Of a stretch of DNA of 64,000 nucleotides, positions 1 to 10,747 are shown piece after piece; the first letter of the stretch is position 1, and every line of letters begins with the position of its first letter. Source of the stretch: Blastobasis lacticolella (taxonomy: Eukaryota; Arthropoda; Insecta; Lepidoptera; Blastobasidae); contig LR990053.1 of the NCBI GenBank assembly GCA_905147135.1, forward strand, positions 14,954,501 to 15,018,500, read 5' to 3'. The position numbers and the translations under genes are program-made. Below the pieces are notes generated by a model. The model saw nothing but the letters and a program-made list of their open reading frames with translations, made no database searches and was not told the origin of the DNA.

Positions 1-106
1 TTTATGGTCTATTAAATGTAGTTATTATTTATTAATAATTGAATGGTCGTTCGCGGTTAAGTGTTATGTGATCACTTACAGAGAAATTTCTTACAACTTC
101 TGATAT

Positions 107-372
107 TTTTTTTAATACCACTAAGGTGGCAAACAAGCTTGCGGCCTGCCTGATGGTAAGCAGTCACCGCAGCCTATGGACGTTTGCAATACCAGGGGCA
201 TCACCCACGCGTTGCCGACCCCGTAAAAACCTTTTAACCCCTTTCTTGAAGAACTCCATGTTGTACACTCCAGGGAAAACCTCTCCAGGTAGTTCATTCC
301 ACAACCTTAGTGTGCGTGGGAGAAAGTTCCTTTGGAACCGCACAGTTCGCGACCAATTTGGCATTATATATG
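107..372 (-). repeat. LINE 3' tail family A, copy 1
   Basis: A dispersed repeat found more than ten times in the window. Read on the minus strand it has a C-terminal coding remnant (LWNELPGEVFPG, then FFKKGVKRFLRG), then a 3' region ending GGTATTAAAAAAAA. WNELP followed by an F..K..V..FL segment resembles the extreme C-terminus of many Jockey/CR1-type ORF2 proteins, so I infer a 5'-truncated non-LTR element. Here the tail lies at the low-coordinate end. Family letter A is my own label. Confidence 0.6.
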
Positions 373-395
373 GCATTATGTATCTTGTTTAATAT

Positions 396-1180
396 AGACA
401 GGTGCTGTGCATAGATTCAAACTGATATTATAAACGCCAGAAACTGCATTGCACCGAGATAGATGGAAACCTCGAAAATGAACCCGGGTTACTTTTTATA
501 TGAAAAAAAGAAAAGATTTTCTGCAGAGAAAGTCGCGGGCAAAAGCATATAATATGACTACGATTCGGACAGTACAATGGCTGTGGCCCACAATGGCTGT
601 ATATGGATGTCTTACCCAACCCACCACAGGGCTGTATACAGGGTGTTCCCATAATCTGCATCGCACTCAATTAGCCCCATTCCACGCAGACTTTTCTCAT
701 TATCTGAAGCCCCTTTTGTGTCGCCGGCAATAATTTAATGATTACATTTCCTGCCAATGTGGGTACAAAAAAATGAGAGATTTTTTTTCTCTCCTCACGC
801 CATGCGTAGCGAAATGAGAAAATAGAACATTCATGAGTGCCACAGGTTGTTTCGTTGCTTTTTAGGCAAAAAAACGGAAACGTTAAACAGAATAATGCTT
901 TCGTCTTGATTGTAGGGCGAAAGAGATTGTGTCGGAAAATTGAGATGGAATTGTTAAGATGAACGCTGCTAAACGGTTCTTTATACAACAAAAATACAGT
1001 TTTAAGTTAATTTTAGTCTACTGCCCCTCTAATTTCATAGCTTTTAAACAAAATCTATTATTATCGTCAAAACCAAATACTTTTTACGACACTACCAAAA
1101 TGCTTTCAACAAGATTAATACGTCATGACGTCTCTAACACACTATCTATCACATATACAAATACACATACATACACATAT
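396..1180. other. No gene seen; mariner-like terminus near 639
   Basis: Short open frames here have no recognisable motif. At 639 a TATA precedes CAGGGTGTTCCC, the usual start of a Tc1/mariner-type terminal repeat, and at about 1348 a reverse-oriented TATACAGAGTGGC occurs. They may be ends of different relics because the sequences diverge after the first bases. A 12-bp perfect palindrome, ACGTCATGACGT, lies at 1120-1131. Confidence 0.35.
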
Positions 1181-1245
1181 CAAGCTTTGCTTAGTTTGGG
1201 GCTAGATGGCGCTGTGTGAATTTGTCTACGAATATTTATTATTAT
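1181..1245 (+). repeat. SINE-Gly 3' tail fragment
   Basis: The 3' part of the tRNA-Gly-derived SINE described at 27131: CAAGCTTTGCTTAGTTTGGG, then CTAGATGGCGCTGTGTG and an AT-rich end. The tRNA head is missing, as expected of a 5'-truncated copy. Confidence 0.75.
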
Positions 1246-1544
1246 CATTATACTACTACTACTATCTACTACATCTTCTACTACCCATCACATTATAGTG
1301 ATGTTTGCAATAACGCGCATATCGCGTACCCTTTGTTGTGCCACTCTGTATAATATAATTTTCCACGCCATTACAGGACATGCCACGCTAGTAGTTTGCA
1401 CGATACTAAGAATTCCAAACAGCCAAACTTGCGCAATGTGGCAGTGACTGAATGCGCAAAATGGCTGACTGGTCTAAATAGCGTGCCTTCAACTAGTTAC
1501 AGACGTTCCGTTTTGGCTGGAGTTGACCAACCGTCAGTTAAAAT

Positions 1545-1571
1545 TAATAATAATAATAATAATAATAATAA
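1545..1571 (-). repeat. (TAA)n 3' end of the retrotransposon
   Basis: A run of TAA triplets on the plus strand, (TTA)n in element orientation, immediately follows the 3' UTR. Simple triplet tails are typical of target-primed insertion by some non-LTR clades. It marks the 3' boundary. Confidence 0.75.
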
Positions 1572-1887
1572 CGTTTATTTACTCCCAGTAATTTACAATT
1601 CACATTATGCTTATTTCTTAGATATAATAAGTGTGGGAGACTGATGCCTAAGCTAGGCAAAAAGCCTGTATTTCAGGTCATCAGGCCCCCCCTCGCACTA
1701 TGCTAGTGACCAAAATGCTTATTTTTTTAAATGGGTATAAATGTTTATTGAAATATAATTGAATAGATAGATACATAATTCATAATATATAATATAATAT
1801 ATGTGTTAGTGGTGTTAGTAAAATGACTTACAACTGAATACGTAAAATTGATTTTTAATTATTACTAAGGGAAAATTTCATATATAA

Positions 1888-4680
1888 TTAACTTATTCGT
1901 GCAAGTAACAACTCTGTACTATTATAGTCGAGTTTCTTGAGATAACCAGTGACTCTCTTTTTACATAGGTAAAGCTGTAGTGGGTAGATATTTAGGGTTT
2001 TGTTTATTTTATTATAAATATAGCTTCCCAAAAAGCAGAAAAATCTTTGTGCAAAGCTTGTTTTTATTATAGGATCGGGTTGTGGTACTGTAAAGGGTCT
2101 TCTGCGGGTCTTTGTAGTAGAGGAAGGAGGGACGTAAGTGGTTGTACGATGTTGGGCAAGAACTGTGTAGAGTACAAATAATTGGCGGACTGATAGCACT
2201 GATGTTTTACGATATAGTTCATGTGTCGGATATCTGAATGGGAGAAAGGACATCACTTTCAGTAAAGAACGTTGTGCTCTCTCTAACGTTATAAGTGTTG
2301 TTTTTGCAGCTCCTCCCCACGAAGTAATACAATAGATTAGGATGGATTGACAGAGAGCATAATATACGGTCCTTAGTAAATCAATGTCGGAGACGTGTCT
2401 CAGGGTTTTAAATATATATATTAGTTTTCTTACTCTATTTGATAGTATTTCTATATGCAATTTGAAGTTTAGGCAATTATCAATAGTAACACCCAGATAT
2501 TTTATCTCATCGACATAGTTGAGGGGGACACATGAGCAGCTATCGGAGTAGAGACAGGAGTGTGAAATAATGGGAGGTATTGATGAAAGGCTGGTTTGAA
2601 GGTTGTACATCGAAAATTTCATACATTTGGTTTTATCTGTGTTCAGGGTTAATTTATTTTGTAAAAGCCATTTGGTCACCCTATCATAACCCGACTGTGC
2701 AGCAGCATGGGCCCCATCCCAAGTGTTGTCTCTGAAGAGCAATACCGTATCGTCGGCAAAGGTAATTATTTTGCCCCCTGGTAGTTTGAGTTCGCACAAG
2801 TCATTTATAAAGACGAGAAACAGGGTTGGACCTAATATACTACCTTGGGGTACACCGTATTCTATTGGTAATTCATTGCTCAAATATTCATCGATCTTGA
2901 CACACTGGGATCGTCCACTTAAATAATCCTCATAGAGACGCAGCTGGGAGCCTCTGACACCTAGCCGCTCTAGCTTGTTCACCAAGAGCGGAATAGAGAC
3001 CGTGTCAAAAGCCTTGGATATATCTAAGAAGATCCCTATTGCCTTTTTCCTCTTATCCAAGCTAGTGGCCAAAAAGTGACAAAGCTCGTTAACAGCATCG
3101 CTCGTCGACACTCCTGACCTAAAACCGTACTGAGCTGGAGATATGAGCCCATTTGCTTCCAGGTATTTTACGAGCCGCTTATTCATTATTTTCTCTAGGA
3201 TTTTTGATAAAGTTGGTAGGATAGCTATTGGGCGATAGTTGACTACAAGGTCTTTGGTTCCATTTTTGTAAATTGGGTGTATGATTGATTTTTTAAAGTA
3301 TTTTGGGAAAATGCCGGAATGTAGAGAAAGGTTGCAAATGTGTGTTATTATCGGGATCAAGACTTCTTTATTTTCTTTCAACAGACGGCCAGAGATTTTA
3401 TCCCAACCAGTCGCACAATCTGCTCGGAGTGCCATAATTATTCGCTCCACCTCAGATTCATCCGTAGGCAAGAGTGCCATGGAGTCCATGGGCGAATTTA
3501 TACTTGAAGGAGGGAGGGGGACATGGGGAAGAGAACCAGATATTTGCTGGGCGAGACGTTTTCCTACATTAGTAAAGTAGGAGTTTATATTGTCGACAGA
3601 TTGTTCTGCTGTGGATGAAATGGATAAAAGGGCGGACGTAGACTCCTTTGGCTTCTTCCTGTTGGTTACGGAATTTATAGTTTCCCATATAAGTTTGTTA
3701 TTCGTACCTGCCAGTTTTAATTCATTTCTTTCGAAATCTCGTTTAGTTTTTTTTAAAAGCTTGTTGCAAAAATTCCTATACCTGGTATAACTTAGTTTTA
3801 AAACTTCATTGTATGTGTCGTTTCTTAGTTTTTTATGCAGGGTGTCTCTATGTTTAATACAACGCAAGAGGCCCGGTGTAATCCATGACTTTATTTGTCG
3901 CTTCCTATTTGCTATTTTTATTTGGGTGGTACAGTCATCAGTGCAATTCATTATAATATTTGTGAGCATTTCTGTAGCTGTATTAGGATCACTGCACTGT
4001 AAAATGGGTGTATAATTTATGGATTTTAACTTGTCTGTTAATTGTGTATAATTAACGTAATTCAGTTTTTTATTTTTAACTGTGGGCTTGGATAATTTAC
4101 GGTCTAGGAAAAGTAGAACAGTTTCATGATCTGTAAGTGAGGAGTGCGCAACAAAGGTGTTTGCCGGGAAGATTGTTTTTAATATAATATGATCTAGGCA
4201 ACTGTCTCCGCGCGTGGGGAGTGAATGAGCGGGTAACATGCCGTGTGATGCTAGAAGATTCAAGTAGGTAGATTTGTGGACATCGTGGTTAGACTCAGTT
4301 ATGTTAATATTTATATCGCCTACAATAATTATGGATTTGTATTGATTTAAGTTGCTCAAGATTAGATCTAAATGGGTAAAAAAGTTTGTCAAGTCCCTTT
4401 GGGAAGGAGGTCGATAAATTGCTATTACAGCAATGCCAATTTTGTACTTAAGCACCAGACAGTTTGTATCAGGAAAATCAGGTTCAGTAACCGAGAGGTC
4501 CAAGTTTGATTTGCTGTAGACTACAACGCCTTCATTTTGGGTTCTGTTTCTTGTTGTTGCGAATAAGTTATAGCCGTCAAGTGAATGTATGTTAGGAGTA
4601 CTTTGCAGCCAGCATTCTGTCAGCACGATCAGGTCCCAGTCAACTCTGGCAGTAGCAAGTAGTACATTGAACTCGGGCAT
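1888..4680 (-). CDS. Retrotransposon ORF2: endonuclease and reverse transcriptase
   Basis: A 930-residue protein that would nick target DNA and reverse-transcribe the element RNA in place. Residues 1-190 match an exonuclease/endonuclease/phosphatase (APE-type) fold: E22 in LTECWL, IYRPPS at 88-93, GDININ at 121-126 (D122, N124) and TDH at 183-185. The reverse transcriptase covers roughly residues 440-700, with RPIAILP, the D-containing LDISKAFD segment, GVPQGSILGP and the catalytic FADD at 641-644 (bases 2749-2760). A C-terminal thumb-like region follows; no RNase H motif is seen. The ATG at 4680 is probably not the true start: the same frame is open to 4863 and the added residues include ITQNIRSI, the usual first strand of this endonuclease. 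A stop at 4864-4866 and a one-base frame shift separate it from further coding-like sequence upstream. Confidence 0.92.
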   Translation of the reverse strand: MPEFNVLLATARVDWDLIVLTECWLQSTPNIHSLDGYNLFATTRNRTQNEGVVVYSKSNLDLSVTEPDFPDTNCLVLKYKIGIAVIAIYRPPSQRDLTNFFTHLDLILSNLNQYKSIIIVGDININITESNHDVHKSTYLNLLASHGMLPAHSLPTRGDSCLDHIILKTIFPANTFVAHSSLTDHETVLLFLDRKLSKPTVKNKKLNYVNYTQLTDKLKSINYTPILQCSDPNTATEMLTNIIMNCTDDCTTQIKIANRKRQIKSWITPGLLRCIKHRDTLHKKLRNDTYNEVLKLSYTRYRNFCNKLLKKTKRDFERNELKLAGTNNKLIWETINSVTNRKKPKESTSALLSISSTAEQSVDNINSYFTNVGKRLAQQISGSLPHVPLPPSSINSPMDSMALLPTDESEVERIIMALRADCATGWDKISGRLLKENKEVLIPIITHICNLSLHSGIFPKYFKKSIIHPIYKNGTKDLVVNYRPIAILPTLSKILEKIMNKRLVKYLEANGLISPAQYGFRSGVSTSDAVNELCHFLATSLDKRKKAIGIFLDISKAFDTVSIPLLVNKLERLGVRGSQLRLYEDYLSGRSQCVKIDEYLSNELPIEYGVPQGSILGPTLFLVFINDLCELKLPGGKIITFADDTVLLFRDNTWDGAHAAAQSGYDRVTKWLLQNKLTLNTDKTKCMKFSMYNLQTSLSSIPPIISHSCLYSDSCSCVPLNYVDEIKYLGVTIDNCLNFKLHIEILSNRVRKLIYIFKTLRHVSDIDLLRTVYYALCQSILIYCITSWGGAAKTTLITLERAQRSLLKVMSFLPFRYPTHELYRKTSVLSVRQLFVLYTVLAQHRTTTYVPPSSTTKTRRRPFTVPQPDPIIKTSFAQRFFCFLGSYIYNKINKTLNIYPLQLYLCKKRVTGYLKKLDYNSTELLLARIS

Positions 4681-5129
4681 GTTTTTATTTATGCTCCTTA
4701 TGTTCTGTGTAATTAGTTTGAATGATGTTTCGGGATTGGGATCAAAAGAGGAGCAGGTATTAAGGTCACAGGTATTTGAATTAGAGACCTGAAGAGAGTC
4801 TATGTTTCCTAATAAACTTGTTACATTATCGAATTTAACAGAATTTGGTTTAGCGGTGTTATTTTATAGGTCGAGTTTGTAAAAAACTGGTTATTTTGAT
4901 TATTTGAGTCACTATCCCATTGTAATATCAATTCATTTACGCAACTGTTAGTATGAGTTAGGTGTTGATTTATCGTAATTATACGTAATTTATATATTAA
5001 AATTTGTATTAGTGATATAATATAATAATATAATATGTACCTAATGTGTAATTTTTGGGTTAGTGAACATCTTGGATATGTTGATATTAACGTGTAAAAT
5101 ACGAGTAGGTAGCAGTATACAATGACTAG

Positions 5130-6029
5130 TCATACAATTTTATGCAATTTCTGTAAATCATCTTCTGTACTTATCAAAATGGTAGGAAGACCTTCACTCT
5201 TTCTAAGATATATCTTTCCATTGTGCGTCCAACAGTGGTTATAATCATTCTCTTTCTTAAACTTTCTTGCCAAATAAAAAAGCGTTCTTGTCTTCTTGGT
5301 TAGAGAATCCGAAACGAATATCGGTATTGCAAGGCCATTTTCTTGAATATGCATGGTGTTTAATTTATTATTTGGATTGGTTTTGTTGAATTGAATGGTT
5401 GATTTAATAAAATTTTCCTTCATTGGTACTGAAGTGAACTCTGCTATGACTATGCCTGGCGCTGTTGTAGTAGATTTTGTTCGGAAGACATCTTTAATGT
5501 GGTTGTGCAGAGTAGGGATAGATATAGCTTCGCCAATTTTCTTAATCGCAGTTAATAGGGTCGGTTTCGATTCAGGATTTTCCACGGGAATATTTTTAAT
5601 CTCCACTGACATGGCGCGGTGGGTGCGCTCCAAGAATTCAACTCTACTTTCCAATGTTTTTATATAGGTGGCGTTATTGTGACATTCTTCTTGTAGATTA
5701 CCAATTTTCTTTAGTGCTTCGTCGTATTTTGAGGAGAGAAATTCAATCGAGTTTTGGATATTTACATTTTGTGATTTGACTTCATGTATAGCAGAGTTAA
5801 GCGTTTCTAATTTGCCATTTTGCTTGCGTTGTTCGGTAACCATATCAGAGAACATTGTCTTCATTTCAGTCATCATTTCCTCCATACGTGAAAGTTCATC
5901 GTCGTGTTTACGTTTCACTCGTTGAGAAGTGTTGGTATCTGCCTTTAAACTGCTCGATAGGTCCGGTGCGGAACCATGTAGATTTGAGATTATGTTAATA
6001 GGGGCGGAGCGTGGCGGAGAGCGCTGCAT
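5130..6029 (-). CDS. Retrotransposon ORF1: coiled-coil RNA-binding protein with FP-like C-terminal domain
   Basis: A 299-residue protein just upstream of ORF2 on the same strand. Residues 1-36 are Ser/Pro-rich, 37-45 hold a basic patch (RVKRKHDDE), and 45-140 have the charged heptad pattern of a coiled coil. Residues about 145-299 contain SVEIKNIP, then VSDSLTKKTRTLFYLARKFK, CWTHNGKIYLRK and a final EDDL. That arrangement resembles the C-terminal domain shared by insect LINE ORF1 proteins and baculovirus FP25K-like proteins (Pfam Baculo_FP); this is recognition by eye, not a search. No CCHC zinc knuckles are present. The role is inferred: trimeric nucleic-acid chaperone in the retrotransposition particle. 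It ends in TGA at 5132-5130, after which the same frame stays open for about 100 codons. Confidence 0.8.
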   Translation of the reverse strand: MQRSPPRSAPINIISNLHGSAPDLSSSLKADTNTSQRVKRKHDDELSRMEEMMTEMKTMFSDMVTEQRKQNGKLETLNSAIHEVKSQNVNIQNSIEFLSSKYDEALKKIGNLQEECHNNATYIKTLESRVEFLERTHRAMSVEIKNIPVENPESKPTLLTAIKKIGEAISIPTLHNHIKDVFRTKSTTTAPGIVIAEFTSVPMKENFIKSTIQFNKTNPNNKLNTMHIQENGLAIPIFVSDSLTKKTRTLFYLARKFKKENDYNHCWTHNGKIYLRKSEGLPTILISTEDDLQKLHKIV

Positions 6030-6182
6030 ATTTAAAAGTAGTAATCGGTTTTTATGTGGAAATAGCCCTCTTACGGTTACTGCTGTAGATTGCTCTCTAT
6101 TGAATACGATCGTACAGCTAGGTAGATTTCGATGGAGTTTAAAATATCTGGTTAGGCAAATTAGTTCGAGATAATTCCAACA

Positions 6183-6390
6183 GATGGCGTTACTATATTA
6201 GTTCGTGCCCTCTCCCGCAGGTGGCGCTTGTATGTATTGAGTTGAGCCTTCAATTATGTACATTAGTTCCAAAGAGTTAGTGTAGATGGCGGTACTTTGT
6301 TAGGTTCTTGTATCCTTCCAGTGAGATGGCGCTCGTATGTATGTAGAAAGATCTTAGTGAGTATGCGCTCCTAGTACTGCACTTGGATGT
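6183..6390 (-). promoter_or_regulatory. Two tandem ~102-bp 5'UTR monomers with GATGGCG motifs
   Basis: On the plus strand AGATGGCG starts at 6182 and 6284, and (A/G)TGGCGCT(T/C)GTATGTAT lies about 38-40 bp after each. The spacing between equivalents is 102-104 bp, so the 5' region is a dimer of diverged monomers. Tandem promoter monomers are known from mouse L1. GATGGCG resembles the YY1/Pho core (GCCAT). Promoter function is inferred from position upstream of ORF1. Confidence 0.5.
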
Positions 6391-6399
6391 TTGTTCCCA

Positions 6400-7170
6400 A
6401 AGTGAGGTAAGTAGTTTATACAGCTGATGCGGAGGTAGAATAAGTTTGACTCACTTGACAGTTTCATTAAGCTCCTCTCTCCTTATGCTCTCCTATTTTT
6501 TGCACTTGATTTTAAATACAATTTTTTTTTAAATATTATAAATAAAATCGATAAGGGGGCACACGTGTGTACGCTAGCGCGGTCCGAGGGGAAGGGAAAT
6601 TAGTTTACGCATAAAAATAAAATTACAATATTACCACATGGACATACAGAGACATATACATAGATAGGCACACTCACAAAAGTATTCATTTACCGCACCC
6701 CTTATTTAGCGTTGGTTTAAAAAGAAGGCAACAAGTAAAACCACAAATACACCGAAAGCAAAACTTGAAACAAAACGTGAAAAGCCAAACTGTTTCGCAA
6801 AAGGCTCAGTCTACTCTGCTTATAAAAGTGCCTACATGACGTGTTCCAATCTCTAGGGTCAGCGTAGTAGGTACTACGTTCGCCTAATTTCCAACGCGGG
6901 TTATTCTCAACACGGCTTTTCCATCAGGTCGTTAGCGTGCGCTTTTTGCAGCATGCAAGCATTTTTGTAGGAAACAGTTTTTGTTCGCATGAACTGCGGA
7001 TGGATGTTTCGTGTTACTTCTGTGGAGTAGCAAATGGAACTACAAATATTTAAATTTATAGAGTTTTATGTAAATATTATTTTCCTTCGGCTTTCTTCAC
7101 TGTAGAGAGCGCCGCCTATGGATATTAGCCCTAATCTACTCTAGCCCTACCCCTCTCTACACTATGTACC
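6400..7170. other. No gene seen
   Basis: AT-rich sequence with no long open frame and no repeat family recognised. It contains poly-T at 6521-6531 and scattered short A-rich runs. Confidence 0.5.
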
Positions 7171-7173
7171 CTG

Positions 7174-7256
7174 CTCTCATCATCATCATCATCCGAGCGG
7201 TCAAGCCCGACTTCTGCCAGGGTATGTACCCCCTACCCTACCCTACCCTAACCTTA
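7174..7256 (-). repeat. RTE-type 3' end and CCCTA-type simple repeat
   Basis: On the minus strand ACCCTGGCAGAAGTCGGGCT, then GCTCGGATGATGATGATG, matches the 3' ends at 51589 and 54243. Immediately beside it lies a run of CCCTA/CCCTACCC units at 7222-7253. The telomere repeat of most Lepidoptera is TTAGG, so this is not telomeric; similar C-rich runs sit beside Helitron-like ends elsewhere in the window. Confidence 0.5.
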
Positions 7257-7259
7257 CAC

Positions 7260-10200
7260 AACAAATAAAACGACAAACGATCAAATATTTTCTCTTCATA
7301 ATATCAGTACAGAAAAGCACAATAGATTGTACATCTGTGCCTACAAGCAACAAATTGAAAACAAAGAAAAGAGAGAATGTATGTGAAAAGAGGGAATTGT
7401 AGGTACGCCAGCTACAGTCTGCAAATTGATGTTGAAAAAAAGTAGTATATGTAAGTTGAAAAGTTCACTAAAACTGACACTATTTTGGAAATTGTTTCAC
7501 ACAATACAAGTGCCTAGGGTACTCTGGTTCTACACGCTAAAAAGAGCCCTCAGGCTAGATATATGTTCAGTGTTTTAAAGTGCATATTATAATTAAAGTA
7601 CAATAATGGTGATGCACTATGGGAACTTTTTATATAATTCTTGCATAAAACCGGTTAAAATTTTCCACCATTAGCGGAATCATTATTTTCGTTCATAGAC
7701 CGGATTTTGCTGTTTTTGCGGTTTAATCTGCCCGGTTATCCGGCTTCGCTGGTTAACCGTATCGTCGCCGCGGCGATATTATTGGCAGATTGGATACACG
7801 GTTTTTCAATTAGCGGTTGGTTGGATCAACAAGAGGATCGTATAATATTGTTTCTGGTACTGCAAATATTTTGAAAACTCAATCGTTTTCAATTTATTAA
7901 TTGTCCTTTGTGTCAATTTAGGCTATAGACCCTAGCTAGCTGGTACTGGGAATCCAAGTATTGGAGCTTATTATTCTACAACAAAACGGGTGTTCGTTCC
8001 AAAGTTTATCAAAGGATAATTGAACAAAAATTAGGTAAAATAAATTCTATGAAAATGCTTAGAGAAGTTATATCTTCCAAAGTCAGTAAATAAATGAAAT
8101 AATTGACTGAGCACAACATTTTCATCCTATACGTATAGCCCTACTACTACAATAGGAAAAAACCGAACAACTGAGTACGACAAAGACAACACTCGCAATA
8201 CACACGAGTGTGATACGGTTGAATTCGTTATGCACGTTACGTCCAATCACGCGTCGTCGAAAGTTCAGCACTGCAAACTACGTTACATCGAATGCATGTT
8301 ATGTCCCCCTTCACGGTCATTAGTGTTGTTGCCGTACCTATCGAAACCCTATTATTTATCTCCAAATTCGTAGTAGTTTAACAGGACCATACCAAAACCT
8401 ATTTTTTTGCCGGTGCAGGCTAATAAAATGATTTTATTGACACAAATTATATCATTTTCATAACATAGGCAATTACAAAGTGACTGTAGTAAGTTAAGAA
8501 TTTATAACCCTGCCTCCTAAACTATGTATAAATACCGTATCATAAGAGACAGTGTTAGATAGGCTTGTTTACTCTTGTAAAACTTTATTAGACCTCTGTG
8601 TTAGGGAAATCGACAAGCCAGCTCGCTAACAAAGTTGGTACTATCACAACGCGGTCATCTTAAATCCATTGGCAGCAGGCTTGCGTATTCTGTACAAAGT
8701 TGTGGATCATCAAACTGCATTATAAAGTGTCCTCGTGTGTTATGGTGATCTAACGTGGCAGTATGTAACTTCGAGAAGTGTATTTACGACGTAAAAATGT
8801 ACATTATATGAGTTTGAAGGAAAGTACACTTTATCGGTTCAAATAAGCTACTTCTTATCACAGACGCGTAGCGCACGGAAATTTTAAGTACTGGTAGATT
8901 TACTTTACTTTAATGTCCTATGGTTACATTGATTACTTACTTTTCTCTATCTTGTGATATTTTCATGAATACGATTCACGCCATACGTGTGGCAACACTG
9001 ATAATTGGCTATACTGTATATCAACTATATTTCCCTCAGAACTTTACAGAGAAAAATGAGTGATCAATGTAACTTCCACATATCAAAGTCATCCCATTTT
9101 ACGGTACCAAGAGAATTCATCTAACGGGAAAAATTTATCTGTACTCTATAATAATATACATATTAATAGGATTTGGAAAGACCTTATAACGATGATCCTC
9201 ACTCCATTTGGCTCATTGGGTCATTAATATCAAATTTGTAGAAAAAGAAGTTCTGTAGGAGCGTCTTCTGAATACGAAAGAAACAGTGGCAGCGGACTCT
9301 TCATGAACATCTTCGCAAATAAGGTCTGTGCAAGGTGGGTGCCAAAAACTGTCTGCCAGTCCTGTGTGCAGCCTGTCCTTAATTCCGCTGATCCGAAAGC
9401 TGCTGTTTTAAGATGATGCTTCACAGAATAGTGTCGTCCACCTTATAAAACTGACCTGACTCCTACAGGACAATTATTTATTTTCTAAGCTGAAGTCTGA
9501 TTTCAGAGGTAGAAAAATGTCCAGTAAAGATGAAATCTCCGCTGCAGTGTTTGCTCATTTTCAAGACACATCTTCTAATTATATTTTTTTATAAAGGGAT
9601 GGAAATGTAAATTTAGCGATCCTAAAATTGTATAGAGATCAACCGACACTATATTCAAAAATAAAAAAACACTTGTTTCTTTACCTTGACAAAAAATGTT
9701 GGAACCTCCACATAATATGTTATACTGCTATAACACTAGCAGACAAGTTATAAATTGCCCATTCTCGCACCTACTTGCGAAAAGACAAAACCTACTGTAG
9801 CTGTCCACGAAAGCAGTTTCTGTACTAATACAATTAAAGGCAACACCTGTCACCTGTCGCAACTCAAACAGGTGCGTAAGAAAGAGACAACCGCGTATCT
9901 ATTAGCTCCTGCAGATAATTGATATTGACGGGGCAAAGTTTCTGGTTTACCGGAGACCGTAAAACAAGGTATTGTGTAGGATTTTCAGATTGTGGTTATT
10001 TTTGTTTACATAACGCCCCTATTTGCTATAATAGCATCAAAGGAATTGCTTTTTTCAAACTAAAAGGCAAAACGTATATATGTACTGATATTAGTATTTG
10101 AATAAGTATATAGTCTGCCTATATATTGCATACATATATACATACATACTTTTTCGGGAAACTAACATTCTATGAAAGAACTTTCAGATGTATGTCAAGT

Positions 10201-10270
10201 AACCATTATAAACCTTGTACTTTAAACGCATCACCTAAACTAAATCTCGTCAAGCAACGAATCAGTTTGC
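7260..10270. other. Mostly unique DNA, no gene seen
   Basis: No open frame with a recognisable motif. Locally CpG-rich patches at about 7660-7830 and 8160-8350 stand out from the AT-rich surroundings and could be conserved non-coding elements. A LINE-like 3' end (AATAAAATGATTTTATTGAC) may lie at 8424. A 60-codon frame at 9919-10101 has no family match I recognise. Confidence 0.4.
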
Positions 10271-10411
10271 GTCAAATCGAGTGAGCGTTCTTTCGCTGCA
10301 CAAATGAACGATACATCCGGCTCGATATTGTGCCGATTCCGTGCCCGGGTGAACGGGGATCCGGTTAATTTCCTTACATCCGTACCGGCTCGTCGGTAAC
10401 GACTTATCCGG

Positions 10412-10690
10412 TATTAATTTGCGGCTGGAGCGATCAATCGTTGCGTGTCGAGGTGAGATACGACTGTCGGAGAGTTGGGAATGGGTTCACTGGGTTATTG
10501 GGATGCGTTTACGCATTTAGTACTGTGGTACTACTTAGTAACAGTACTATAAAAGAAGGATTTTGTACTTTAGACTAAGAGAAGGAATAAAGTTATTTTG
10601 ATAAAAGACGAAGTGGAGTGTATCGCGTAAAATAAAATTTATAATAAATAATAAAGAAGATTTTAGGTACAGACAAAATATTTACGGAAC
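10412..10690 (+). repeat. Direct duplication, copy 1
   Basis: This segment is repeated at 11215-11660. Shared blocks include GGTATTAATTTGCGGCTGGA, GAATGGGTTCACTGG, TTATTGGGATGCGTTT and, further on, AATAAAGAAGATTT with ACAAAATATTTAC. The two copies are near but not identical, so the duplication is not recent. Function unknown; the first half is CpG-rich. Confidence 0.75.
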
Positions 10691-10747
10691 CAAAACAAAT
10701 AAGCACGAGCCCAATTTAATGTGACGTATCCGAGATTCCGAGTATAT

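Larger units (their letters stand above)
1545..6390 (-). mobile_element. Non-LTR retrotransposon (Jockey/CR1-type group), near full length
   Basis: The element reads right to left: a 5' region with two ~102-bp monomers (about 6183-6390), ORF1 (6029-5130), ORF2 (4680-1888) and a 3' UTR with an inverted repeat (GCCTGTATTTCAGG area, 1664-1690), ending in a (TAA)n run at 1545-1571. An endonuclease-RT ORF2 without RNase H, a separate ORF1 and a short tandem-repeat tail fit the Jockey/CR1 group; the exact clade was not determined. I could not find a target-site duplication, so the 5' limit is approximate. Both ORFs are long and open, so the copy is fairly young, but a one-base frame break near 4820-4866 may have disabled it. 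Confidence 0.85.

Noticed and set aside
7222..7253. Telomeric repeat
   Set aside because: Units are CCCTA, not CCTAA (TTAGG), and similar runs are scattered beside Helitron-like ends.
9919..10101. Relation of this 60-codon frame to the 22-residue repeat protein (RYCVG and GKT words in both)
   Set aside because: Matches are short and not collinear; probably chance.
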